Source: Actinomycetes bacterium (lineage in GTDB: Bacteria; Actinomycetota; Actinomycetes; JAHEKZ01). Taken from it: a stretch of 5,497 nucleotides of DNA. Shown here in pieces: positions 1-5,497 of this stretch. The notes beneath the pieces were generated by a model, which saw nothing but the letters and a program-made list of their open reading frames with translations, searched no databases and was not told the origin of the DNA. The translations under genes were made by a program, and so were the position numbers. The stretch is from assembly GCA_027117675.1 (NCBI GenBank), contig JAJAYM010000251.1, positions 1-5,497 on the forward strand. Reading direction: 5' to 3'. Each line of letters opens with the position of its first letter. The stretch's first letter is position 1.

Positions 1-143
1 ACCCCGCGGCGACCCTCGCGCTCGTGCGCGTCCAAACTGACCCGTGAGACCCTGTTAAGGGCAGCGTCAGCAGCCGACAGCACACCGGCAATACCGACGA
101 GGAACGCAGCGGCCAGAAGGATCCAGAAATCGGTGCTCGTCAC
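1..143 (-). CDS. CNNM/CorC-type (hemolysin-family) membrane protein, N-terminal part only
   Basis: Only the first 47 codons are in the window; the gene runs off the left edge. Reading from a GTG at 143-141 gives MTSTDFWILLAAAFLVGIAG and then a segment containing LSAADAALNRVSRVSLDAHE. A hydrophobic helix (about residues 6-23) followed by an A-A-D/E-A-A-L-x-R-V-S motif is typical of the first transmembrane segment of the DUF21/CNNM domain. Proteins of this family usually carry CBS domains and a CorC_HlyC domain further on, and are linked to magnesium or cobalt ion transport; those parts cannot be checked here. The GTG start overlaps the ybeY stop as GTGA, which supports both the start and co-translation. 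The position after ybeY matches the usual actinobacterial order phoH-ybeY-CNNM gene-era. The family call is fairly secure for so short a piece; the substrate is unknown. Confidence 0.8.
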   Translation of the reverse strand, partial: MTSTDFWILLAAAFLVGIAGVLSAADAALNRVSRVSLDAHEREGRRG

Positions 144-598
144 GATCGCACGCCCTCAGCCCAGGAACCGAGAAGTCGCGCCTGCAGGCCGAACATCTCA
201 CGCTCTTCATCGGGTTCGTGATGGTCGTAGCCGAGCAGGTGGAGAATCCCGTGCGTGCAGAGCAGGCGTAGCTCGGACGCGGTGTCGTGCCCGGCGTTGC
301 GCGCTTGAGTCTCAGCAACGCCGGGACACAGCACGACATCGCCGAGCAACTCGATCTCATCAATCTCTTCATCGGAGACCGGACGGAGGTCGTCCATCGG
401 GAAGGCCAGAACATCTGTGGGGCCCGGCTCACCCATGAACTGCTCGTGCAACGCCGACATTGCTGGCTCATCCACCAGCATCACCGAGAGCTCGGTGAGC
501 GGATGCACTTCCATTTCGCCCATCACGAACTGAGCAAGTTTGGCAAGGTCCCGCTCATCAACCTCGAACTCGGCCTCGTTATTGATCGCTACCGTCAT
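140..598 (-). CDS. ybeY: Endoribonuclease YbeY (rRNA maturation factor)
   Basis: The product is 152 residues, a normal length for YbeY (UPF0054). This is a cytoplasmic, metal-dependent single-strand endoribonuclease that acts in 16S rRNA 3'-end maturation and in ribosome quality control. The family signature is complete: H116-G-I-L-H120-L-L-G-Y-D-H126, the three histidines that bind zinc. The upstream PTDVLAFPMDD segment (about residues 60-70) and the LLGDVVLCPGVA segment (about 84-95) are also characteristic. The ATG start overlaps the phoH stop as ATGA, and a GAGGTG ribosome-binding site lies at 603-608, four bases upstream. The stop overlaps the next start as GTGA. The phoH-ybeY pairing is widely conserved, which agrees with a role in RNA metabolism. 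Nothing is unusual in the sequence. Confidence 0.97.
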   Translation of the reverse strand: MTVAINNEAEFEVDERDLAKLAQFVMGEMEVHPLTELSVMLVDEPAMSALHEQFMGEPGPTDVLAFPMDDLRPVSDEEIDEIELLGDVVLCPGVAETQARNAGHDTASELRLLCTHGILHLLGYDHHEPDEEREMFGLQARLLGSWAEGVRS

Positions 599-1638
599 CG
601 GACACCTCGAGGGCGTCGAGGGTGCGGGCCATCCTGCGCTTCGTCGAAGCGCGCGTATGCGTCCACGATGTCGCTGACGAGGCGGTGTCGCACGACGTCC
701 CGCGATGTCAGCTGAGTGAAGTGGACATCGTTGATTCCTTCGAGGATTCCCTTCACGACCTTCAACCCGCTGGCGGTTCCCTGTGGCAGATCGATTTGGG
801 TGATGTCACCCGTAACAACCATCTGCGAGCCGAAGCCAAGCCTGGTGAGAAACATCTTCATCTGCTCTGGGGACGTATTCTGCGCCTCGTCAAGAATGAT
901 GAAGGCGTCGTTGAGGGTGCGGCCGCGCATGTACGCCAGCGGCGCAACCTCGATCGTCCCCTCAGTCATCAGTCGCGGAATGGTGGCCGGCTCCATCATG
1001 TCGTGCAGCGCGTCATAGAGGGGTCGCAGGTAGGGGTCGATCTTCTCCGAAAGCGTCCCCGGCAAGAACCCGAGCCGCTCTCCGGCCTCGACGGCGGGAC
1101 GCGTCAAGATGATTCGAGTGATTTTCTTGGCTTGCAGCGCCTGGACGGCCTTGGCCACAGCCAGATACGTCTTGCCGGTTCCGGCTGGGCCGACAGCGAA
1201 AACGATCGTGTTCTTGTCGATCGCATCGACGTAGCGCTTCTGATTCAGTGTCCTGGCGGTGATGGTCTTTCCACGGTTGCTGAGGATGTTGTGGGTGAGG
1301 ACGTCAGCTGGACTTTCGTCCTCGCGATCGCGGAGCATCGACACCGATCTGCCGACAGCCTCAACAGTCAGGCCTTGACCGGTGCGCAGGACCGCCACCA
1401 TCTCGTCCACGAGTTGCTCAACCAGTGCCACCTCACTCGATGGACCCGTGAAGCGCATCTCGTTGCCACGTACGTGCAGTTCGACGTCAGGGAAGAGCCG
1501 CTCCACCTCACGAAGCAGGCGATCGCCTGAGCCCAGCAACGAGACCATGTCGATGCCGGCAGGCACCACCACGCGGTGCTCGATCTGGGAGCGCCCTGGC
1601 TCGATCTGGTTGATGTCGGACGGTGGGTTGTCGGCCAT
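595..1638 (-). CDS. PhoH family ATPase (PhoH-like protein)
   Basis: This is a 347-residue protein of the PhoH family, P-loop ATPases related to the N-terminal domain of superfamily 1 helicases and often placed next to ybeY. A role in RNA metabolism is inferred for the family; the exact reaction is not settled. Walker A is GPAGTGKT at about residues 150-157. Walker B is FIILDEAQN at about 246-254, followed by a conserved MKMFLTRLG and a VVTGDITQIDLP segment (sensor-like motif). The N-terminal 90 or so residues (DRLLREVERLFP, HVRGNEMRFTG) resemble the small KH-like domain seen in longer PhoH proteins. The ATG at 1638 was chosen because AGGGGG (1644-1649) lies five bases upstream and because family similarity begins shortly after it. 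An in-frame ATG at 1704 has no such site. The end overlaps ybeY by four bases. The gap of 80 bases before it is the only internal break in the gene run. Confidence 0.95.
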   Translation of the reverse strand: MADNPPSDINQIEPGRSQIEHRVVVPAGIDMVSLLGSGDRLLREVERLFPDVELHVRGNEMRFTGPSSEVALVEQLVDEMVAVLRTGQGLTVEAVGRSVSMLRDREDESPADVLTHNILSNRGKTITARTLNQKRYVDAIDKNTIVFAVGPAGTGKTYLAVAKAVQALQAKKITRIILTRPAVEAGERLGFLPGTLSEKIDPYLRPLYDALHDMMEPATIPRLMTEGTIEVAPLAYMRGRTLNDAFIILDEAQNTSPEQMKMFLTRLGFGSQMVVTGDITQIDLPQGTASGLKVVKGILEGINDVHFTQLTSRDVVRHRLVSDIVDAYARFDEAQDGPHPRRPRGVR

Positions 1639-1643
1639 GGGTG

Positions 1644-1649
1644 CCCCCT
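1644..1649 (-). promoter_or_regulatory. Ribosome-binding site that fixes the phoH start
   Basis: AGGGGG on the minus strand is separated by CACCC from the ATG at 1638-1636. The alternative in-frame ATG at 1704 has no purine-rich site ahead of it, so this site favours the shorter 347-residue product. Confidence 0.7.
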
Positions 1650-1718
1650 GGTGTGGGGACGTCACCTTTCGGTCGCGGGGCTGTCGTTGGTCTTGGTGAG
1701 CCATGCTAGAGCGTCGCG

Positions 1719-2066
1719 CTACCCGGGTGGCCAGCTGAACTCACGCCCAGCCATCACGTGAGCATGCACGTGAAAGACCGACTGCCCCGCCGATGGTCCG
1801 GTGTTGAGCACCAGTCGGAACTCAGCCAAATCCAGCTCAGCCGCCATCTGGGTCGCATCGGCTATCACTCGCCCGGCCAGCGCGGGGTCGCTGGACGCCA
1901 AGGCGGCGATGTCTCGGTGGTGCTCACGAGGGATCACGAGCACGTGCGTGGGTGCCTGCGGGGCGACGTCTCGGAAAGCGAGGGTGTCGTCGGTGGCGCG
2001 TACGAGGTCAGCGGGCACGTCGCCGGCAACGATCCGGCAGAACAAGCAATCAGTGGTGGCGTTCAT
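1719..2066 (-). CDS. HIT family (histidine triad, HinT-like) protein
   Basis: This is a 115-residue histidine-triad protein. HIT proteins of this size are nucleotide hydrolases or transferases, typically purine nucleoside phosphoramidases of the HinT branch; the natural substrate here is unknown. The triad motif is H99-V-H101-A-H103-V near the C-terminus, preceded by FRLVLNTGPSAGQSV, a standard HinT feature. The N-terminal C7-L-F-C10-R-I and the HVLVIPREHH segment (about residues 41-50) are also typical, and the CxxC with a later histidine may bind zinc. The ATG at 2066 was chosen because AAGGGGAG lies five bases upstream and because MNATTDCLFCRI is where the family fold begins; an in-frame extension to 2210 reads through rsmE and looks like noise. 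The start lies inside rsmE (17-base overlap), which suggests coupling. The stop is TAG at 1721-1719. Confidence 0.95.
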   Translation of the reverse strand: MNATTDCLFCRIVAGDVPADLVRATDDTLAFRDVAPQAPTHVLVIPREHHRDIAALASSDPALAGRVIADATQMAAELDLAEFRLVLNTGPSAGQSVFHVHAHVMAGREFSWPPG

Positions 2067-2850
2067 GGGCACTCCCCTTAGCTTGTCCCCCGAGACTACG
2101 ACCCCAGGGCGCTGTCCCGGCCAGGACCAGCGTCGCAGCCACCACGCCAGCCGTTGACGTGCGCAGAACGGACGGACCCAACCGGACGGCCGTCGCACCC
2201 GCGGAAGCAAAGCCCTCCAGCTCGACGTCGCTTACCCCTCCCTCTGGGCCGACGACGAGCAACACGCGACCCGACCGAGGCGGCGCACTCGAGGCGAGCA
2301 GATGGGCCAACGACTCGGTCGCCGCTTCGTGCAAGATCCAGGCGGCGTCGGCGCCATCGATCAGCTCAGCCACCGTCGCACTGTCAGCCATCGGCGTCAC
2401 GACCGGCCACCAGGTGCGTCGCGACTGCTTAGCCGCCTCGCGCGCGGCGGCATCCCACTTGGCCCGGCCACGGTGAAGCCGTTCGCCCCTCCATTGGCTG
2501 ACGCATCGAGATGCCTGCCACGGGACGATCTCGTCGATACCGACCTCAGTCAGCAACTCGACCGCAAGCTCACCTCGGTCGCCTTTGGGAATGGCCTGGA
2601 CGACCGTCACCTGCAGTTCAGGGCGCTCGTCACGCCGCACGGCCAACACCTCACACATTGCGTCCGCCCGGCCCGTAGCGGTCACCTCGACGTCAAGTGC
2701 GGTACCGCGACCGTCGGTGAGCAAAATCTGCTCGCCGACCCGCACGCGTCGCACCACTACGGCGTGCCGACCCTCGGCGCCATCGAGATCGCACGAATCT
2801 CCGGCCGAGAACCTGGCGGCCGAGTCGAGGAAGAAGACGGGGCGGCTCAC
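2050..2850 (-). CDS. rsmE: 16S rRNA (uracil(1498)-N(3))-methyltransferase RsmE
   Basis: This is a 266-residue SPOUT-class methyltransferase. RsmE transfers a methyl group from S-adenosylmethionine to N3 of U1498 in 16S rRNA, at the decoding site of the small subunit. The N-terminal PUA-like part holds GRHAVVVRRVRVGE (about residues 27-40) and LTDGRG. The catalytic part holds QAIPKGDRGELAVELLTEVG (about 85-104), a conserved E-A-A-K-Q-S-R-R stretch (138-145), GPEGG (201-205) and LGPSVLRTSTAG (224-235), which belong to the trefoil-knot cofactor site. The length is slightly above the usual 240-250, because of about 16 extra C-terminal residues that end in HERHH and overlap the start of the HIT gene. 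The GTG start overlaps the dnaJ stop as GTGA. There is no strong ribosome-binding site, so translation probably depends on coupling to dnaJ. The rsmE-after-dnaJ order is common in Gram-positive bacteria. Confidence 0.95.
   Translation of the reverse strand: MSRPVFFLDSAARFSAGDSCDLDGAEGRHAVVVRRVRVGEQILLTDGRGTALDVEVTATGRADAMCEVLAVRRDERPELQVTVVQAIPKGDRGELAVELLTEVGIDEIVPWQASRCVSQWRGERLHRGRAKWDAAAREAAKQSRRTWWPVVTPMADSATVAELIDGADAAWILHEAATESLAHLLASSAPPRSGRVLLVVGPEGGVSDVELEGFASAGATAVRLGPSVLRTSTAGVVAATLVLAGTAPWGRSLGGQAKGSAHERHH
2072..2079 (-). promoter_or_regulatory. Ribosome-binding site of the HIT gene, inside rsmE
   Basis: AAGGGGAG on the minus strand lies five bases before the ATG at 2066-2064. 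It falls within the last codons of rsmE and decides the short start of the HIT gene against the in-frame extension to 2210. Confidence 0.75.
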
Positions 2851-3950
2851 CGGCCGTTGAACGCATCCTTGAGCCGCGAGAAGAAACCTTGCTGCCCCGC
2901 CGCAAACTGTCCAGCCGGCTTCTCTTCGCCGCGAAGCTGCGCGAGTTCGCCAAGTAGCTGCCGTTGCCGGTCGTCGAGCTGAGTCGGCGTTTCAACCGAC
3001 ACGTGCACGATGACGTCGCCTCGTGAGCCGCCGCGCAACTGGGGAACGCCCTCTCCGAGTAAGGGGATCTGCTGCCCAGACTGCGTTCCAGGACGGATGT
3101 CGACCTCAGTCGTCACTCCGTCGAGCAGTTCTAAAGGAATGCTGGCCCCAAGCGCGGAAGCGGTCATGGGAATGTTCAACGTGCAGTGCAGGTCGTCACC
3201 GCGACGGGCAAAGAGCGGGTGGTCGAGGACGAGCACCTCGAGGTAGAGATCACCAGGATCACCGCCGCCGAACCCGACCTCACCCTCGCGCGCAAGCTGG
3301 ATACGGGTGCCGTTGTCGACGCCAGGCGGGATCTTGACGGTCAGCGTCCGACGGGTCTGCACCCGGCCATCGCCCGAACACTCTGAGCAGGGGTGCGGGA
3401 TGGTGATGCCGAAGCCGTGGCACTGCGGGCAGGGTCGTGACGTCATGACCTGGCCGAGGAACGACCGCTGAACGTGCTGGATGTCGCCGCGTCCACCACA
3501 CATGTCGCAGACGACCGGTTCGGTTCCCGCCGCTGTTCCGGCACCGTTGCAGGTGGCGCACGCGGTGGCGGTATCGAGGGTGAGCTCACGACTCGTTCCG
3601 AAGGCGGCATCGGCGAGCTCGAGGTCAATCTGAATCAGCGCATCTTGACCACGTGCTCTACGTGGACGTGGACCCCGCGGGCTCGACTGGCCGAAGAAGG
3701 CGTCCATGATGTCGCCAAACCCGAAACCTTGCGCGCCTCCGAACGCGGCGCCATCGACCCCGAGGTCGTAACGCTCGCGCTTCTGCGGGTCGGAGAGAAC
3801 CTCGTAGGCGCCGGCGACCTCTTTGAACTTCTCCTCAGAACCTGGGTTGACGTCGGGGTGCAGTTCGCGAGCCAGCTTTCGGTAGGCGCGCTTGATCTCG
3901 TCCTGCGTGGCCTCACGCGTCACGCCGAGCGTGGCGTAGTGGTCGCTCAC
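2847..3950 (-). CDS. dnaJ: Molecular chaperone DnaJ (Hsp40, DnaJ2 type)
   Basis: This is a full-length type I Hsp40 of 367 residues that stimulates the DnaK ATPase and delivers unfolded clients in the cytoplasm. The J domain (about residues 4-62) has the essential HPD at 31-33. A short Gly/Phe-rich linker (GAAFGGAQGFGFGD, about 67-80) follows. The zinc-binding domain has all four CxxCxGxG repeats: CATCNGAG (131-138), CDMCGGRG (148-155), CPQCHGFG (174-181) and CSECSGDG (188-195). The C-terminal substrate-binding region includes VKIPPGVDNGTRIQL (205-219) and a GDLYLEVLVLDHPLFARRGDDL-like stretch (about 233-254). Location behind hrcA, not behind dnaK-grpE, fits the actinobacterial DnaJ2 paralogue. 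The GTG start overlaps the hrcA stop as GTGA, and a strong GGAGGAG lies five bases upstream, so dnaJ can be translated on its own even if hrcA is broken. Control is probably through the CIRCE element upstream of hrcA. Confidence 0.98.
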   Translation of the reverse strand: MSDHYATLGVTREATQDEIKRAYRKLARELHPDVNPGSEEKFKEVAGAYEVLSDPQKRERYDLGVDGAAFGGAQGFGFGDIMDAFFGQSSPRGPRPRRARGQDALIQIDLELADAAFGTSRELTLDTATACATCNGAGTAAGTEPVVCDMCGGRGDIQHVQRSFLGQVMTSRPCPQCHGFGITIPHPCSECSGDGRVQTRRTLTVKIPPGVDNGTRIQLAREGEVGFGGGDPGDLYLEVLVLDHPLFARRGDDLHCTLNIPMTASALGASIPLELLDGVTTEVDIRPGTQSGQQIPLLGEGVPQLRGGSRGDVIVHVSVETPTQLDDRQRQLLGELAQLRGEEKPAGQFAAGQQGFFSRLKDAFNGR

Positions 3951-4968
3951 GAAGACTCCTCCAGGATGCGGCCCACGTATTGAGCGACGGCGCGAACAGC
4001 ACCGATCGTGCCGGGGTAGTCCATCCGCGTCGGGCCTATCACACCCAGGTGACCGACCCCCGTTGCGCCGTAGGTCGAGCTGACCAGCGACGTGGACGAC
4101 AGCCCCTCGACGGGAAGCTCATGGCCGATGCGCACACTGACCTGGCTCGGGGCCGTGGCCTCGCCAAGCAGCCGGAGCAACACGACGTGTTCTTCTAGTG
4201 CCTCAAGGACAGGTTGGATGCTGCCGGGGAAGTCGGTGCCGAAGAGCGCCAGGTTCGCGGTGCCGGCGAGCACCACCCGCTCCTCACCTTCGCCAACCAG
4301 CGACTCGACCATCGTGGCCAGAATCGCCGCGACTGCTGGACGTACCTCGATGGGCATCGACTCGGCCACGGTGGCAGCCGCTTCGGCATCTCCGAAAGGA
4401 GCTTGCCGTCCACGGCGTCATTGATCCGGTTACGCAGCTCGGCCACCGTCTCATCGTCGAGGTCGACAGCGATATCAAGGATCCGCTGCTCGACTCGGCC
4501 GGTCGTCGAGATCACCACGACCATGAGTCGGCGCGGGCTCATGGCGACGATCTCGACATGCCGCACCTGCGATCGGGTGAGCGACGGATACTGCACCACC
4601 GCCACCTGGCCAGTCACCTGCGCGAGGAGACGGACGGTGCGCAACACAATGTCGTCAAGGTCGATCGCGCCCTCGAGAAAGGTGCCGATCGCTCGCCGCT
4701 CGGCGGCCGACAGCGGCTTAATCGTGGCTAGTCGATCGACAAAGAGGCGGTAGCCGGTGTCGGTGGGGACGCGTCCGGCGCTGGTGTGCGGCTGGGTGAT
4801 GTACCCCTCCTCCTCCAGCAGTGCCATGTCGTTGCGGATCGTGGCAGGCGAGACGCCGAGGGCGTGCCGTTCAGCCAGGGCCTTCGAACCAACCGGCTCA
4901 CGTGTGGTGACGTAGTCCTCGACGATGGCGCGCAGCACCGAGAGCTTGCGTTCGTCGAGCATGGTCAC
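3947..4968 (-). pseudogene. hrcA: Heat-inducible transcriptional repressor HrcA, split by a one-base frameshift
   Basis: HrcA represses heat-shock operons by binding CIRCE operators. The first frame (4968 down to about 4397) encodes the winged-helix domain: LDERKLSVLRAIVEDYV, VGSKALAERHALGVSPATIRNDMALLEEEGYI and HTSAGRVPTDTGYR (residues 4-73). The family match then stops at about residue 191 (GKLL), and the frame carries on with an unrelated tail to a TAG at 4195. The rest of HrcA continues in another frame (about 4392 to 3947) as DAEAAATVAESMP, then VVLAGTANLALFGT and a C-terminal VSVRIGHE, GVIGPTRMDYPGT and AVRAVAQYVGRILEES. Adding one base near 4392-4397 would give 340 residues, the normal length. 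Both halves look well conserved, so this is either a very recent mutation or a sequence error. If real, the product is a 257-residue chain with an intact DNA-binding part and a wrong C-terminal half. The start may be GTG 4968 or ATG 4962; neither has an ideal ribosome-binding site. Confidence 0.9.
3956..3962 (-). promoter_or_regulatory. Strong ribosome-binding site of dnaJ
   Basis: GGAGGAG on the minus strand lies five bases before the GTG at 3950. It sits inside the last codons of hrcA. It supports the GTG as the true start and gives dnaJ its own initiation signal, independent of full translation of hrcA. Confidence 0.85.
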
Positions 4969-4990
4969 CTCATCTGCATCAGGGACGGAT

Positions 4991-5017
4991 CTGGCACTCT
5001 TGCCGCCGGAGTGCCAA
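4991..5017. promoter_or_regulatory. CIRCE operator (HrcA-binding inverted repeat)
   Basis: Two nine-base arms are separated by exactly nine bases. On the minus strand they read TTGGCACTC and GAGTGCCAG. The consensus is TTAGCACTC-N9-GAGTGCTAA. Both arms carry the matching change at the third position (A to G and T to C), so symmetry is kept, and the outermost pair is the only mismatch. It ends about 23 bases upstream of the hrcA GTG and lies just downstream of a TATAAC -10 candidate, so it should cover the transcription start, as expected for HrcA repression. Confidence 0.93.
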
Positions 5018-5025
5018 TGCTACCG

Positions 5026-5051
5026 GTTATACGATGCCGTCTGATGCTCAA
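5026..5051 (-). promoter_or_regulatory. Probable promoter of the hrcA-dnaJ operon
   Basis: On the minus strand TATAAC (5031-5026) is a good -10 hexamer. TTGAGC (5051-5046) is a possible -35, but the spacer is only 14 bases, so the -35 is uncertain. Transcription would start near 5018-5020, at the edge of CIRCE. That geometry, more than the hexamers, supports the call. Confidence 0.55.
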
Positions 5052-5248
5052 AGGGGGGCCATGACGCCACGGCGATGGGTTCATCTGCGCTCGACTAGCG
5101 CGCCTGGACTCGAAGGGGTTCAGAACCTGGCCCCAGCACAGCGCCGGCGCCTATCTCGACTATCACGCGAACGTGCACTGGGATGACCAGCCAGCAAGCC
5201 CGACGTGGGCACCTACTCCGGACTCGGTGCAACGTTGGAGACTGCCCG
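5052..5248. other. Intergenic region between the hydrolase gene and the hrcA promoter
   Basis: No gene is recognised here on either strand. It contains a short inverted repeat GGTTC-A-GAACC (5117-5127) and a ten-base palindrome GCGCCGGCGC (5141-5150). Neither is followed by a T-run on either strand, so they are not convincing terminators. A plus-strand reading frame of 41 codons starts at ATG 5061 behind AAAGGGGGG and stops at 5186; its arginine-rich product matches nothing I know and it may be chance. Confidence 0.5.
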
Positions 5249-5497
5249 TCAGAGGTGGCGCTCGATGGTCTCCTTGATCCACGGGTTCAGGACGTCGTGG
5301 GTGTGCCCGTAGATGGAGCCGTGGCCCATGCCCGCGAACTCGTGGTACACCCCGTTCCCCGCCTGCTCGGCCAGCTCTTGACCGTCCTGCGGCGGGGCCT
5401 GGATGTCCTCGGCAAACGCCACCACGTGCATCGGAACCATGCAGCCGGGTAGCTGCTCGGTCTGGTCATACAGCAGGCACGACTCCCACTGCGGGAT
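5249..5497 (-). CDS. Alpha/beta hydrolase, C-terminal part only
   Basis: The frame is open from the right edge to a TGA at 5251-5249, giving the last 82 residues of a protein whose start lies outside the window. The visible part has the end of an alpha/beta-hydrolase fold. A beta strand VPMHVVAFAEDIQAPPQDGQ carries the likely catalytic aspartate (AED, followed by a P-P turn as in many family members). After it comes HEFAGMGHGSIYGH, where the histidine of G-M-G-H-G-S is the likely catalytic base. A final helix, VLNPWIKETIERHL, closes the domain. The nucleophile serine and its elbow are not in view. The enzyme could be an esterase, lipase or other hydrolase; the substrate cannot be told. It is not known as part of the hrcA-dnaJ gene set and, given the 280-base gap and the hrcA promoter, it probably belongs to a separate transcript. 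Confidence 0.75.
   Translation of the reverse strand: MPQWESCLLYDQTEQLPGCMVPMHVVAFAEDIQAPPQDGQELAEQAGNGVYHEFAGMGHGSIYGHTHDVLNPWIKETIERHL

Noticed and set aside
622..1530. Long plus-strand open frame (302 codons) across phoH
   Set aside because: It is antisense to phoH, which carries clear Walker A and B motifs. Its translation has no recognisable domain and is explained by high-GC third positions on the opposite strand.
1639..1704. Longer phoH beginning at ATG 1704
   Set aside because: No ribosome-binding site precedes it and the extra 22 residues are polar and not family-like. The ATG at 1638 has AGGGGG five bases upstream.
2146..2181. RsmE motif reads LGPSVLRTSTAG where the E. coli-like form has R and E (LGPRVLRTET)
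   Set aside because: As far as I recall, actinobacterial RsmE proteins commonly have LGP(T/S)VLRTSTA, so this looks like lineage variation and not loss of function.
2067..2210. Longer HIT protein beginning at 2210
   Set aside because: The added 48 residues read out of frame through the conserved end of rsmE and are arginine/tryptophan-rich noise. The ATG at 2066 has a good ribosome-binding site and matches the family start.
2302..2982. Plus-strand open frame (226 codons) across rsmE and the end of dnaJ
   Set aside because: It is antisense to two well-supported genes, spans their junction, and has no family features.
4388..4401. Programmed -1 frameshifting as an explanation for the split hrcA
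   Set aside because: The mRNA codons AAG CUC CUU UCG GAG do not form a canonical X-XXY-YYZ slippery heptamer, and HrcA is not known to be made by recoding. A one-base indel is simpler.
5115..5150. Inverted repeats downstream of the hydrolase as a rho-independent terminator
   Set aside because: The stems are short (five bases, and a ten-base self-palindrome) and no T-run follows on either strand.

Overview
The window looks like a stretch of an actinobacterial chromosome. The evidence is high GC, several GTG starts, and a run of housekeeping genes in the order usual for Actinobacteria: hrcA, dnaJ (the dnaJ2 type that follows hrcA), rsmE, a HIT-family gene, phoH, ybeY and a CNNM/CorC-type membrane protein gene. 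All recognised genes lie on the minus strand and are read from right to left. No species can be named from the sequence alone.

Layout in transcription order (right to left). At 5497-5249 is the C-terminal end of an alpha/beta hydrolase whose start is outside the window. An intergenic region of about 280 bases follows (5248-4969). It holds a probable promoter (-10 near 5026-5031) and a clear CIRCE operator (4991-5017) that sits at the expected transcription start. Next is hrcA (4968-3947), which is broken by a one-base frameshift near 4392-4397. After it come dnaJ (3950-2847), rsmE (2850-2050), the HIT gene (2066-1719), a gap of 80 bases, phoH (1638-595), ybeY (598-140) and the first 47 codons of the CNNM-family gene (143 to the left edge).

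How the genes work together. CIRCE and HrcA form the classical heat-shock repression loop that controls hrcA and dnaJ. The genes behind them are mostly concerned with ribosome and RNA maintenance: RsmE methylates 16S rRNA, YbeY is a metal-dependent RNase for rRNA processing and ribosome quality control, and PhoH is an ATPase usually next to YbeY. Most junctions are 4-base stop/start overlaps (GTGA or ATGA), so the block is probably one translationally coupled operon. The HIT-phoH gap is the only internal break.

I found no mobile element, CRISPR array, tRNA, rRNA or convincing terminator. Nothing here looks like an undescribed system. The points worth a second look are the hrcA frameshift, which falls in the loop of a tiny hairpin, the CIRCE variant with paired changes in both arms, and the hydrolase lying upstream of hrcA.
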